64,000 bases of DNA from Ciona intestinalis (lineage: Eukaryota > Chordata > Ascidiacea > Phlebobranchia > Cionidae), in NCBI RefSeq assembly GCF_000224145.3, contig NW_004190414.2:1-64000 (forward strand), given 5' to 3'. Shown here piece after piece: positions 1 through 11,500 of the stretch. Position 1 is the stretch's first letter. Every line of letters starts with the position of its first letter. Under the pieces are notes generated by a model. The model searched no databases, was not told the DNA's origin, and saw only the letters and a list, made by a program, of their open reading frames with translations. The position numbers and the translations under genes are program-made.

Positions 1-361
1 GGTTTTATAATTCTTTAAATGTTCTTTGTTTACTACCAAAATGTACGAGAAAATAGAATGAAAAGGTGTCCCATCTTCCCCCATCCTACTATATATCTTT
101 ACAAATGCTCGTTCCATTTGTTATTAAACTGCCATAGACCGTTGTTAATTGTTTAAAACACGTTTAGTTTTGTGGGAAATTATGTGCTAAATGTGTCCCA
201 TCTTCCCCCATCCCACTATATATTAATTAATCCAGGCTACAAATAACATAATCATCTAACTTCTGCTAACTTTAAATCGAAAAGTACAGTTTTAACGTGT
301 AGACATCTTGTCTAGTACGTTTTCAACGTGGAGTCGTCTTAAATTTTGACCGAGTGGTCAG

Positions 362-433
362 TATATTTGTTCCGACCTACTGCGCATAGCGTTAATAGCG
401 TCCGGTACAAATTTAACGGTCGGAACAAATATA
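362..433. repeat. 72-bp foldback element with 16-bp perfect inverted ends
   Basis: TATATTTGTTCCGACC at 362-377 is matched exactly by its reverse complement at 418-433, with a 40-bp spacer. It lies in the intron upstream of the carboxypeptidase exon. A second copy with one mismatch in the right arm is at 4427-4497, where it sits precisely on a duplication breakpoint. Confidence 0.7.
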
Positions 434-529
434 TCAAGACGCGTCGTTTCATTCATTCATTCATTTAACCAATTTCAGCCCTTTAGATTTTAAGATTCTT
501 TTTTTTTAAATAATTTTTTTTATTACCAG

Positions 530-1260
530 ACGAGGCTTCTGGTAGCAGCGCTGATTACATTTACGACACGTTGAATATCAAATGCTCTTTCGCTGCTGAA
601 CTAAGAGATACGGGAAGATATGGATTCACCCTTCCAGAACGGTAATAACTAGCGCCGTGGCAAAGTGGTTAGGGTTTCTGCTGCCTCTTGCTCAGAGTTT
701 ATGGGGTTAAGGCTCGACACTATGATACTATTTTTGTCTGTTTGTCTATATAGGCAAGACACTCAACGGCAATTGCTTCAACCCAGTATTGTTAATGGGT
801 TGTTTAAATTGTCAGTCATACATTACAAAAAAATCACAAAAATAACTTTCATAAAGTAACATACTTGGTAACTCCTTAGCTGGCATGAGGTGTATGAAAC
901 AGAACACCTGTGCTATAACGACTGTCGTTCTCTGGCCACACGAGGATAAATAAGTAACATACTTGGGAACTTCTAAGCTAGCATGAGGTGTATGAAACAG
1001 AGCACTTGTTTTATAACGACTATCGTTAAACGCGAAAAGATAAATCGTTTACAGTTTCTAAAATATACCAAAATATTCTAAATTTTTTCAAAATATTTTA
1101 AAGTACCCAAAAAAATTCAAAAATGTACCAAAATATTCAAAAACATTCCAAAATATTGAACGTGTTTTTATTTTCCAGTTTCATCCAACCAACAGCCGAA
1201 GAAACATTTGCTGGCCTTAAAGTGATTGCTAATGCTGTTATAGACGGTACTTGCAACTAA
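530..1260 (+). CDS. M14 zinc carboxypeptidase (A/B type), last two exons
   Basis: This is the C-terminal end of a secreted metallocarboxypeptidase, an enzyme that removes single residues from protein C-termini. Exons are 530-641 and 1179-1260, joined in phase 2 across a GT-AG intron. The first exon contains ELRDTGRYGF, the M14 signature that carries the general-base glutamate (Glu270 in bovine CPA numbering). The second reads FIQPTAEETFAGLKVIANAV and ends at TAA at 1258-1260, as in digestive carboxypeptidases. An AATAAA lies at 1268-1273. The zinc ligands and the activation peptide would be in exons left of the window, so the substrate class (A or B) cannot be judged. The intron holds a SINE. 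The first exon is duplicated at 4655-4766. Family assignment is secure; the exact orthologue is not. Confidence 0.92.
649..955 (+). mobile_element. tRNA-headed SINE, full length
   Basis: Starts with a tRNA-like head (GCGCCGTGGCAAAGTGGTTA, an A-box-like stretch, then a degenerate B box). It continues through the family body (ggcaagacactcaacggcaa) and ends in the tail that is shared by dozens of copies in this window (ggtgtatgaaacagaacacc, then a gaggataaa motif). A second partial tail follows at 956-1030. Confidence 0.75.
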
Positions 1261-1267
1261 ATGTGAA

Positions 1268-1273
1268 AATAAA
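1268..1273 (+). terminator. Poly(A) signal of the carboxypeptidase gene
   Basis: AATAAA begins 8 nt after the stop codon. It is very close, but it is the only canonical signal before the MITE at 1335. Confidence 0.55.
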
Positions 1274-1334
1274 ATTACAAAAGTTTCGGCAAATTGTTGT
1301 GGTTTTTAATTGATGTGATTTTATTCAGTTTATG

Positions 1335-1568
1335 TATAGTAGGGTGGGAATGACCGGCACCTTTAGCACATAATATTCAAATATCCTGATCGTGTTTTAA
1401 ACAATTAACAACAGTCTGTGAGAGTCGTGAGGATATGATTTTATAATTCGTTGAAAGTTCTTTGTTTACTACCCAATGAGACGAGAAAACGGAATGAAAA
1501 GGTGGCCCATCTTTACCCACCCTACTACATGTGTCAAGGTGTTCCATCTTCCCCTACCCTACTATATA
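1335..1568. mobile_element. MITE, ~200 bp family with G-rich and C-rich termini
   Basis: The left end is TATAGTAGGGTGGG and the right end is its complement (CCCACCCTACTA). The core includes CGTGTTTTAAACAATTAACA and TTCTTTGTTTACTACC. A second right-end fragment is appended at 1534-1568. The ends suggest TA target sites. The family occurs about 45 times in the window, in both orientations. Confidence 0.75.
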
Positions 1569-1671
1569 TGTACATTCTGAATTGCATGTTTACGCAAATG
1601 ACAACAAGTTCTCATCGATTTTCGTTTATTTCGGGTATACATTGAAGCCTATATAGTCAATTATGTTTTTC

Positions 1672-2144
1672 TAGTTGCGAATTACAAGCTAATGTACGCC
1701 AACGTGGAATTTCGGGCGAACGAATCCTGCCTCGAGGCCCAGCCCCGAATTGCAGGCTCGGCCGCCCGAAAATTCGACTACGGTACGATTTCTACGTGTC
1801 CTACTTAAGTTCCGAGAGCCTATTCATAGATTAAAGCATTACAACAGCAGTGGCACAGGTAAATTGAAAAAGTAGCGCGCGATTTTTCAAAAAAATACGA
1901 AAATTTACAGATGGTTCAGAATATGTACAGAAATCTGGCCGCCGGCATCGGTACAAAAAAAACGAAACATTTTAATCGATTAAAAACGCAATTGGGAGAA
2001 AATGAACTAATCAGCTCGGAGCAAATTACAAGGATTAACTAATACTAAATAGTGATGTGGCGCCTCAACTTGTTAGAAGCCAATTTTGCATATACCTATC
2101 ACGGAGAGGGCATTCCGTCCTGTAATATAAATTAAGTTAATAAA
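1672..2144 (+). other. Unassigned candidate exon pair with poly(A) signal
   Basis: Two GC-rich, exon-like segments stand out from AT-rich surroundings. The first (1672-1778) follows a good acceptor (tgtttttctag) and ends at a GTACGA donor. The second begins after an acceptor at 1910 and stays open to TAA near 1975. Spliced, the better frame runs from NYKLMYANVEFRAN, includes one Cys, and ends GRRHRYKKNETF. AATAAA is at 2139-2144. A second frame is also open, so coding is not proven. The segment also forms an imperfect hairpin (GAATTTCGGGCG against CGCCCGAAAATTC). It could be the end of a separate plus-strand gene, an alternative 3' end of the carboxypeptidase gene, or a structured non-coding element. 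I do not recognise the peptide. Confidence 0.3.
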
Positions 2145-3790
2145 CGGTATAATTTGTTTGCTTTTAATTTTTTTATAGGCGCTGATTTTTTATAAATTCA
2201 GAGCAGGCCAGTGATACCCTGACCCTATTGATTGGATGAATGTAACCTATTTATCCTGACGTTGTTATAACACGGGTGTTTTGTTTCATACACTTCGTGC
2301 CCGTTTACGAGCTACCACGTATGTAACTTTGTGAGGGAAAATTATTATTTTTTGCAATGTATGGCAGATACAGTGCCCAACAGTGGTGCAGTTGGTTCAC
2401 ATATGATTACTCCTTAGGTGCAGAACTTTTAAAAATGCAGGGTTGGTAGATGGATCCAAACCGCCAGTTATTTGAAACGAAGTCATTGGTTACAATTAAC
2501 TGATTAATAAAATGCAAAAATCAGGGGTTGACCTGCCCACCCTGCCACCCCAGGTTCGGCGCCTATGGTATTTTTTGGTTAGCAATTGCAGCCAAATTAA
2601 TCAAATCACCAGTTAAAGTGTGCAGTCTGATTAAAATGCAAATTAGGTAATTCAGTGTAAATTCAAAGCCGCAATTTCAAAGCCTCAACTTCAAAGGTGC
2701 AAAATAAAGCCGCAAATTCTAATGGGGCATTTTAAAACCTCTACGTAAAAACCCAAACTTTCCCAAAAAACATTTGCGTCCTTAATTTGAGGCTTTGGAT
2801 TTGTGGCTTTGGTTTGTGCTCGTACTAAATTAGGTGCACCGTGCAAGCAAGTGTAGTAAATGCAATACCTGCAAATGGCTTTAGTGTGTGGTCAGCGCGC
2901 ATGCTTGTTCAGGCTCGGTTCTGCGTTAGTAAAAACATGCGTCACCAAATTGTCACCAACAAAAGTAGAAGCCAGAGTAAAAAGCGCTGCAATCCAAAGC
3001 TATTTGGCCATTTTTAGTGTAAGCACTCTACCGCTGGTAGTTAGTTAAACTTGAAGTAACTTAAAGGTCTAAAACAGCATTTTGAAAAGCGAATTAAAAA
3101 TGAAAAAAAATTAAAAACCATTTCGTCGCATTTTTGGAAACAGTTTTCTAGAAATATTCATTATTTTTTAAATTTCTCTTCATCAGAAATATGTCAATTG
3201 TAAATAAGCTTGAAACAATATGATTATGTGTTTTTACCACATAGGTTTTAAAGTGTACTTATGAAGTAATCAAGGTTATTGCTATAATATACCAAATGTA
3301 TAAGCAATTAAAAATTACAAATTCTATTTAACCAAGCAAAAAAGGATTTTTTTTAGGAAATTTATCTAAAGTCTGTGTCCGAAAATCTTGCGAGCTAAAA
3401 AACGCTATTACAATAAGATAGCTTCACGAAATATAAAAATTAAATTTTGCCGCATTTTGGCCCTAAAATTTAGCCGCATTTTTGGCCTTGAAATTAAGCC
3501 ACATTTCTGGCTACTTTGGATTGCCTCGCATATTTCACAACTGGTTTCCACATACTGACTTTTATTTCTGCGAAAATGTTCGCATTGGCTTGGAGTTGTT
3601 TAGGCGAAAGTCGTCGTGTGGTTCATACTGAACTCGTAACTAAGAACGACGATAATTTATAAAAATAATTTGAAAAAAAATGTGTCTATGAAAGGTTTTT
3701 TCATAAAGTCATAGTCGTTATAACACGGGTGTACTGTTTCATACACCTCGTGCCAGCTTACAAGTTACCATGTATGTTACTTTGTAGGTA

Positions 3791-3840
3791 NNNNNNNNNN
3801 NNNNNNNNNNNNNNNNNNNNNNNNNNNNNNNNNNNNNNNN
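3791..3840. other. Assembly gap (50 N)
   Basis: Run of 50 N. The sequence on its right restarts at a position already read at 2805, so the join is doubtful. Confidence 0.98.
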
Positions 3841-4654
3841 GGCTTTGGTTTGTGCTCGTACTAAATTAGGTGCACCGTGCAAGCAAGTGTAGTAAATGCA
3901 ATACCTGCAAATGGCTTTAGTGTGTGGTCAGCGCGCATGCTTGTTCAGGCTCGGTTCTGCGTTAGTAAAAACATGCGTCACCAAATTGTCACCAACAAAA
4001 GTAGAAGCCAGAGTAAAAAGCGCTGCAATCCAAAGCTATTTGGCCGTTTTTAGTGTAAGCACTCTACCGCTGGTAGTTAGTTAAACTTGAAGTAACTTAA
4101 AGGTCTAAAACAGCATTTTGAAAAGCGAATTAAAAATGAAAAAAAATTAAAAACCATTTCGTCGCATTTTTGGAAACAGTTTTCTAGAAATATTCATTAT
4201 TTTTTAAATTTCTCTTTATCAGAAATATGTCAATTGTAAATAAGCTTGAAACAATATGATTATGTGTTTTTATCACATAGATTTTAAAGTGTACTTATGA
4301 AGTAATCAAGGTTATTGCTATAATATACCAAATGTATAAGCAATTAAAAATTACAAATTCTATTTAACCAAGCAGAAAAGGATTTTTTTTTAGGAAATTT
4401 ATCTAAAGTCTGTGTTCGAAAATCTTTATTTGTTCCGACCTACTGCGCATAGCGTTAATAGCGGCCGGTACAAATTTAACGATCGGAACAAATATATCAA
4501 GACGCGCCGTAGCACAATGGTTAGCACGTCTGTCTCTAAATGCAAAAGTCTCCAAAAATAATAACTCTTAGTTACATTCATTCATTCATTTAACCAATTT
4601 CAGCCCTTTAGATTTTAAGATTCTTTTTTTTTAAATAATTTTTTTTATTACCAG

Positions 4655-4766
4655 ACGAGGCTTCTGGTAGCAGCGCTGATTACATTTACGACACCTTGAA
4701 TATCAAATGCTCTTTCGCTGCTGAACTAAGAGATACGGGAAGATATGGATTCACCCTTCCAGAACG
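4655..4766 (+). pseudogene. Duplicate of the carboxypeptidase penultimate exon
   Basis: A near-identical copy of 530-641 with acceptor and donor intact. It has one silent change (ACG to ACC) and is open throughout. No copy of the final exon follows. Instead the sequence jumps at 4785 into a third copy of the 3240-3790 block. It is either a partial tandem duplication or an allele placed in series by the assembler; the short distance to the gap favours the latter. Confidence 0.7.
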
Positions 4767-5594
4767 GTAATAACTAGCGCCGTGGCATATATAACTAGGC
4801 ATTATTTGTTTTTATCACATAGGTTTTAAAGTGTACTTATGAAGTAATCAAGGTTATTGCTATAATATACCAAATGTATAAGCAATTAAAAATTACAAAT
4901 TCTATTTAACCAAGCAAAAAAGGATTTTTTTTAGGAAATTTATCTAAAGTCTGTATCCGAAAATCTTGCCAGCTAAAAAACGCTATTACAATAAGATAAG
5001 CTTCACGAAATATAAAAATTAAATTTTGCCGCATTTTGGCCCTAAAATTTAGCCGCATTTTTGGCCTTGAAATTAAGCCACATTTCTGGCTACTTTGGAT
5101 TGCCTCGCATATTTCACAACTGGTTTCCACATACTGACTTTTATTTCTGCGAAAATGTTCGCATTGGCTTGGAGTTGTTTAGGCGAAAGTCGTCGTGTGG
5201 TTCATACTGAACTCGTAACTAAGAACGACGATAATTTATAAAAATAATTTGAAAAAAAATGTGTCTATGAAAGGTTTTTTCATAAAGTCATAGTCGTTAT
5301 AACACGGGTGTTCTGTTTCATACACCTCGTGCCAGCTTACAAGTTACCATGTATGTAACTTTGTAGGTAATTAATTTTTTGGATACTTATCTTTTTTCTT
5401 ATGTATAAATAATATTTACAGAATTATATAACCGTATCATTTTCTAAAATATGGTTGTTAATTATTAAAAGTTGGCTTAAGAAATATAGAACCTTATGTG
5501 CTGATGGTTTCCCTCTTGCCCAACAATAGGCTACTAAATAAAATTAAAAAAAAACTTGCCGAAAGCCTATAGGTTTTAAAACATTACTAAAGAT

Positions 5595-8500
5595 TTATAG
5601 AAGCGCCATTAAATTTACCTCGTCGGCAGCGGCCATTTTTTCGCCTTCACCAGCCTCTAATTCTTTCCTGATAAAATGTAAATAATAAAGAAAACATTCC
5701 CATAAAAAATTTGCATTAAAAAAATTCACATTAAAACAATTAAAAATTTTCGCATCTATTCTTGCTGGTTTTTCTGTGCACCATATGTGTTGGATTCTGC
5801 ATACTAGTTAGGACTATGTTAGAGCCATTAAGGGTCTTGCCCAAGAACACATAAACCTGATGCAAGCAAAAGCTTTAAACCCGGGAACCTTCAGTTACAA
5901 ATTTAATACTCTAACCAGTGGCGCAGCCAGGAGGTTTAGGGTGTCACGAACCCCCCCTCTTTTAAACCAAAAAAAAATTAAAATTTGAAAATTTTTTGAT
6001 TAAAACCCCCCCCCCTAATTTTTTTTCTGGCTCCGCCACTAACTCTAACCATTGTAATTTTTATAGAATTTTTTTCTTTGTGTGGCTAACAATTTGGTCA
6101 ACCCGTAAGTGGCCACTGGGTTGGAGCAATCCCCCCTAAAGTCAGACATGCCTATATAGGTAATAATATATATATACATATATATGTATATACAATATAT
6201 AAAACTTACTCGTCCTTGGCATTTTGGTCTTTAGCAGATTTCTTTTTCTCTGTAATGAAAAGCAATTGTAAATTTCAAAATAAAGTTAAGATATACAATT
6301 ATATATATAAAGATGTTGGTCGCAAGTATTGGCCAATGTCATAACGAACAACAGTCGGAAAAACAACAGTCGTTAAACAGGGGCGTTCTGTTTCATACAC
6401 CTCGTGCCAGCTTACGAGTTACCATGTATGTTACTTTGTGGGTGATTTTTTTTGTTTTTTTTATATTATTTATGCGTGATTGATAATTTGGACCACTTAT
6501 TAGTGACCACTGGGTTGAAGCAAATGTCGTGAAGTGTCTTGCCCAAAAAAAGCAGTGTTGAGCCTCACCTATACTTTTTAACATGGATACAGGTGTGTAT
6601 GTATATGACCAAACAAAAAAGTGACTTACTGTAGCAATACACTGCAAGTGGCACGCCGACAACCAGCAGGGCAACGATAAGTATAATTATGATGACGACT
6701 CCAGTTCCCAAACCGCCTGTAACTGGTTGAACGCAGCAAACAAACTCATCATCAAGAATAACAGTAGCACTTCCAGAACCGTGGGCGTTCGACGCTGTGC
6801 ATGTGAACTGTACAAAATATGAATTATTAATACAAAAAAAATTAACAAAAAATTCAATTTTTTTTAACGGAAAATAAAACTTTTTTAATAAAAATAATTT
6901 TTACGGAGCTAAAAATGAAATATAAAATGTGTAATAAATGAATGACAATGTGTAACTTTGTTAGTGATTAACTTTTGGTGTTTTATTAATGAGTGGCGGA
7001 CAATTTGGACAATTTATAAATGACTACTGGGTTGCAGCAATTATAATAATAATAATAATAACTTTTATTGGTCTCTTCGATTACAGTAGCCAAAATTTAA
7101 AAATATTTTAAGCGAAAAGACAGGATATAGCGACAAAACAACAGTTGTTAAAACACGCTTACAGTTAAAAACATATTTCATTTAGTTGGAAGAAAAGAAG
7201 GGTGGTCGCTACACCTAGCGGACAGACGAGCAATTTATTTTAATTAAGTTAAAATTCGAATAGAAACAAAAGTGTGCGTAAAGAAAGTTAAGTGTCTTTC
7301 CAAAAAAAAAGCTAACCACAATGGTGGCAGTGTCATACTTTGAACCCATACCCTTTGGTTTACAATCAATAGCTTTAACCACTTTTTCACAGAGCAGATA
7401 AATGAAAATTAAAAGTATTTTTTTGTTTGTTATAAAGAGCATAATATACTAAAAAATTTTTTTGGTTTTATTGAATACTTTTGTAAAATCAATAAACGTT
7501 TTTAACTTATTTATCTGTTTAAGTTTTGGGTTAATCAAACACTTATTTAGACTTACGTTAAGAGGAGTCATCTGTTTCTGCATATCCGGTATCACCAATT
7601 CTAGTTTGTTTTGGCCGATAGCACTTGGGGTGTAGTCGTTGTACGAATCCATACTCACTGTAAAAAGTGGGTAAGTTTTAACTTGTGTAAATGCGAAATC
7701 CCCACAAAAATTATTACCCACAAAGTAATATACTTAGGAAACTTGTTATTTTTGAGGGGTGTGAAAACAACAGTCGTTAAACACAGGAGTTTGTTTCATA
7801 AACCTTGTGCCAGCTTACAAGTTACCAAGCATGTTACTTTGTAGGTGATTGTTTTTTGGCATTTTTTCATTTTTTATGTATGGCTTATAATTTGAACAAC
7901 CGATTAGTGACTACTGGGTTGGAGCAATTGCCGTTAAGTGTCTTGCCCAAGGACACATACGCCAACAATGGTGGCAGCGAAGAGCCTTGAACCAATTACC
8001 TATGGGTTAGAGGCTAACCAACTGTGCTACAGCGTCAAAAAATTATAAAGCAACACAGAATTGTTCAACAATATGAATGGTTCATCGGGGTCATGTTAAA
8101 TTTATTAAAAGTACTTACTTGAACATGCTGGGTGCCCAGTAGATTGACAAATCATTTTTACATACCCTCCCTCTCCTGTCTGTGAGCTTGAGGACACCTG
8201 GTAAAAGATATTTTAAATGAATGAATGTAACTTACTTTTTCCTCGCAGGGTCGAAAAAAAACCAGGGGTCGTTATAACACGGATGTTCTGATTTATACAC
8301 CCCTCGTGTTAGCTTACGAGTTACCATGTATGTTACTTTGTCGGTGATTATTTGTGTCTTTTATTTCTGCATGACTGATAATTTGGACAACCCATTAGTG
8401 ACCACTGAGTTTGAGAAACTGCCATTAAGTGTTTTGCCCAAGGACACATACACCCACAATGGTAGCAGCGAAGAGCCTTTAACTCATAACTTTTGCCTAG

Positions 8501-11500
8501 AGTTCGGCGCTCCAACCACTGTAGCACAGAGCTGGTTAAAAGAATCTACATTATAAAAAAAACTTACGTATTTTTGTAGCACTGGTTTGCAACCCCCATT
8601 GACCACAACTTGGAAGGTGACAGTTTTTTCTAAGCCTCCTTTGCTTGCACTGCATGAATAGGTACCAGCATCCGCATATGTCACACTATCCAATATCACA
8701 CTAGAACTGTGGGTTTCTTGGTTCACTAAAATGTAAAAAAAATATGAATGTAGTATGTATTAAAATGTAACAAAGAAATAAATGTATTACTTTAAAAATG
8801 TAAAAATTTAATGAACGTATTATTTATCTTGCAAGGTGGGGCCAAAAAAAAAATTTCGTTATAACTTTTTTTAACACACGTTTTGCCCAAGGACACATTC
8901 GCCTACAATGGTGGCAGCGTCAAGCCTTGAACCTGTAACATCTTGGCTAGAGGCATCCATGCTAACCACTTTGCATTGGCACAAAAAAATGTCGTGCCTA
9001 GTAAACTGTGTAATAGCAAATACATGCCCAAAAAACAGTAACACAGCTTCAATAAAACATAGCTACCTTTTCAATGTATATATGGGGTATTGTTAACGAA
9101 AATGACTTATTTTTTAATTGCAGTCAAATATGTGATCAAAAAATAAACGTGCTCAATAAGATATTATAATACGTGCTCATTCATTCACCTTTTCCAATGT
9201 AGATATCAGGTATGGGGTTGCCTGCAGCAGAGCATCTCACGTTAAGACTTCCACCAAACCTCCACAACAACAGGCTGGCCACTGACAACAGCACCGTTGG
9301 ATGTAATCTGAGGTGCTTCTATCCCTGTTGAATAAATGAAGGTGATTTATTTTATCCTCGCGCGGCCGGAAAACGCCAGTCGTTAAACACGGGTGTTCAT
9401 ACACCTAGTGCCAGCTTGTGAGTTACCATGTATTTTACTTTGGTGAATATTATTTTTTTCATACTTTTTTTTATGTATAGCTGATAATTTGGACAGCCCA
9501 TTAGTGACCACTGGGTTGAAGCAATTGCCGTTAGATATCTTGCCCAAGAACACATACGCCCACAATGGTGGAGTATAAAAAATTCATAAGTTAGAGAGGC
9601 CACAAAGACCAGAGATAGTTAAAAAGGATTACATTAGGTTTTAATTACAGATACGTGCCTAATGATAGATAATAATGTTTTTTACTTGTTTATCTTTGCA
9701 TGGCGGAACAGCGACAGTCGTTATAACATGGGTGTTCTGTTTCATACACCTCGTGTCATAGCTTTCGGAATATTACTATAATAATAACTTTATTTGTCTC
9801 TTCGATCACGATGGCGAAGATTTAGAAATATTAAAAAGACAAGATATAGCGACAAAACAACAGTTGTTAAAACACGCTTACATTTAAAACATATAGTAGG
9901 GTGGGGGAAAGATGGGACACTTTTCAGTCTATTTTCTCTTCCCATTTGGTAGTAAACAAACGATATTTTTCAAAAATTATAAAACCGTGTCCCGACGACA
10001 CCCCAAGACCGTTGTTAACTGTTTAAAACACGGTATTTAGATATTATGTGCTGGTGTCTCATCTTCCCCCACAGTAGTATATTTCCATTTATTTGAAATA
10101 AATGAATGAATGAATGTAATTTACTTTATCCTCGCGTGACCGGAAAACGACAGTCGTTATCACACGGGTTAACACCTCGTGCCAGCTTACGAGTTACCAT
10201 GTATGTTACTTTGCGAGTAATTATTTTTTTTTTGTTTTTTTTATGTATGGCTGATAATTTTGACAACCCATTAGTGACCACTGGGTTGGAGCAATTGCCG
10301 GTAAAATGCTTACATTTGACGTCAAGAGATGCCGAATCTTGTGCTTTAGGTTCAGTTGAATCATCAGTATATGCATAACATGTATATAATCCTCTATCGT
10401 TCATTGTAGCTCTTGAAATAATGAAGTCTTCTCCAGTTACGTTATGATAATTGCCAGATGGGTCTTGTAGTTCAAGCTAAAAAATTTTTTTTTTGTAATT
10501 AAAAAAAAAAAAAAAATTTGTAATTTTTTTTTTCGGCCCACAATGGTAGCAGCGGAGAGCCTTGAATCCATTACCTCTGGGTTGAAGCGTGCGTTAACAA
10601 CTTTGCCAATGCGTCGGACTTATTTATATCAAGCAGCTCACCATTGGTGCTGGATTTCCATTTGCAGAACAACTTATTGTGACTGAATCTCCTTCTTCAA
10701 CGACGCTGTTTCTGATATAGATGGATGCTTCACTGGTAACGTCTGTAGATGAATGAATGAATAAAAAAAATCGAAAAACTGTCTCTACAGTCACGATAAC
10801 GAAGAACGGAAAAGTTTATAAAACCGAAAAGTAACTTTGAGAGTGATTATTTTTTAATAATTTTTTCACTTTTTAGACCGCAGAGCTGGGCTGTTAGAGT
10901 AATAGACCAAATCTGGCCCAAATTCCAGGTTCTCAAAAGAGCATTACCGACATAAAATAGAAAAATGAATCTCAAATCCTACGTTTTACTACGATGTGTG
11001 GTGTGGTTCCAGTAGAACCGAATTCCAGGTCAGGGTAGAGCCAGGTTTTGCAAAAGATTGTGTCACCGTCCAATTCGGCGGTCGGGTCGATACGTAGGAT
11101 AGCGGATACGTTGTAGGTACCGTCATCGTTGGTTTCATATTTAACGTCGGATCCATCCACGACAGTCCACACGTTAGCTGGATTAAAATTAACATTTTTA
11201 ATGGTTATAACATTTAGCACATAATGTCCAAATATCCGGATCGTGTTTTAAACAATTAACAACAGTATATGGGAGTCGTAAGGATACGGTTTTATAATTC
11301 GTTAAATGTTTTTTGTTTACTACCAAATGGGACGAGAAAATAAAATGAAAAAGTGTCCCATCTTCCCCCACTCTACTCTATATTAAAACGTCAAGGCTGC
11401 TATTAATGTCTCGCGTCTTTACGCGCACTTTTGTTTCTATTAGAAGACTAACTTGATGTAATTAAACATAAATGGCTCGTTTGTCTGCTAGGTGTAGCGA

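Larger units (their letters stand above)
2160..5594. repeat. Intergenic patchwork of duplicated blocks around a gap
   Basis: No independent gene is seen. Block 2805-3388 recurs at 3841-4427. Block 3240-3790 recurs at 4811-5370. Block 362-655 (foldback plus carboxypeptidase exon) recurs at 4427-4784. Copies differ by roughly 1-2% and small indels. A 50-N gap is at 3791-3840. The short ORFs at 2860-3048 and 3896-4084 are the same sequence in two copies and have no recognisable product. Partial minus-strand SINE tails are at 2225-2370, 3718-3790 and 5290-5370. Confidence 0.8.

Noticed and set aside
2860..4084. Twin 62-codon ORFs at 2860 and 3896, nearly identical
   Set aside because: Identity is explained by the duplicated block; one replacement and no silent changes give no sign of coding constraint.
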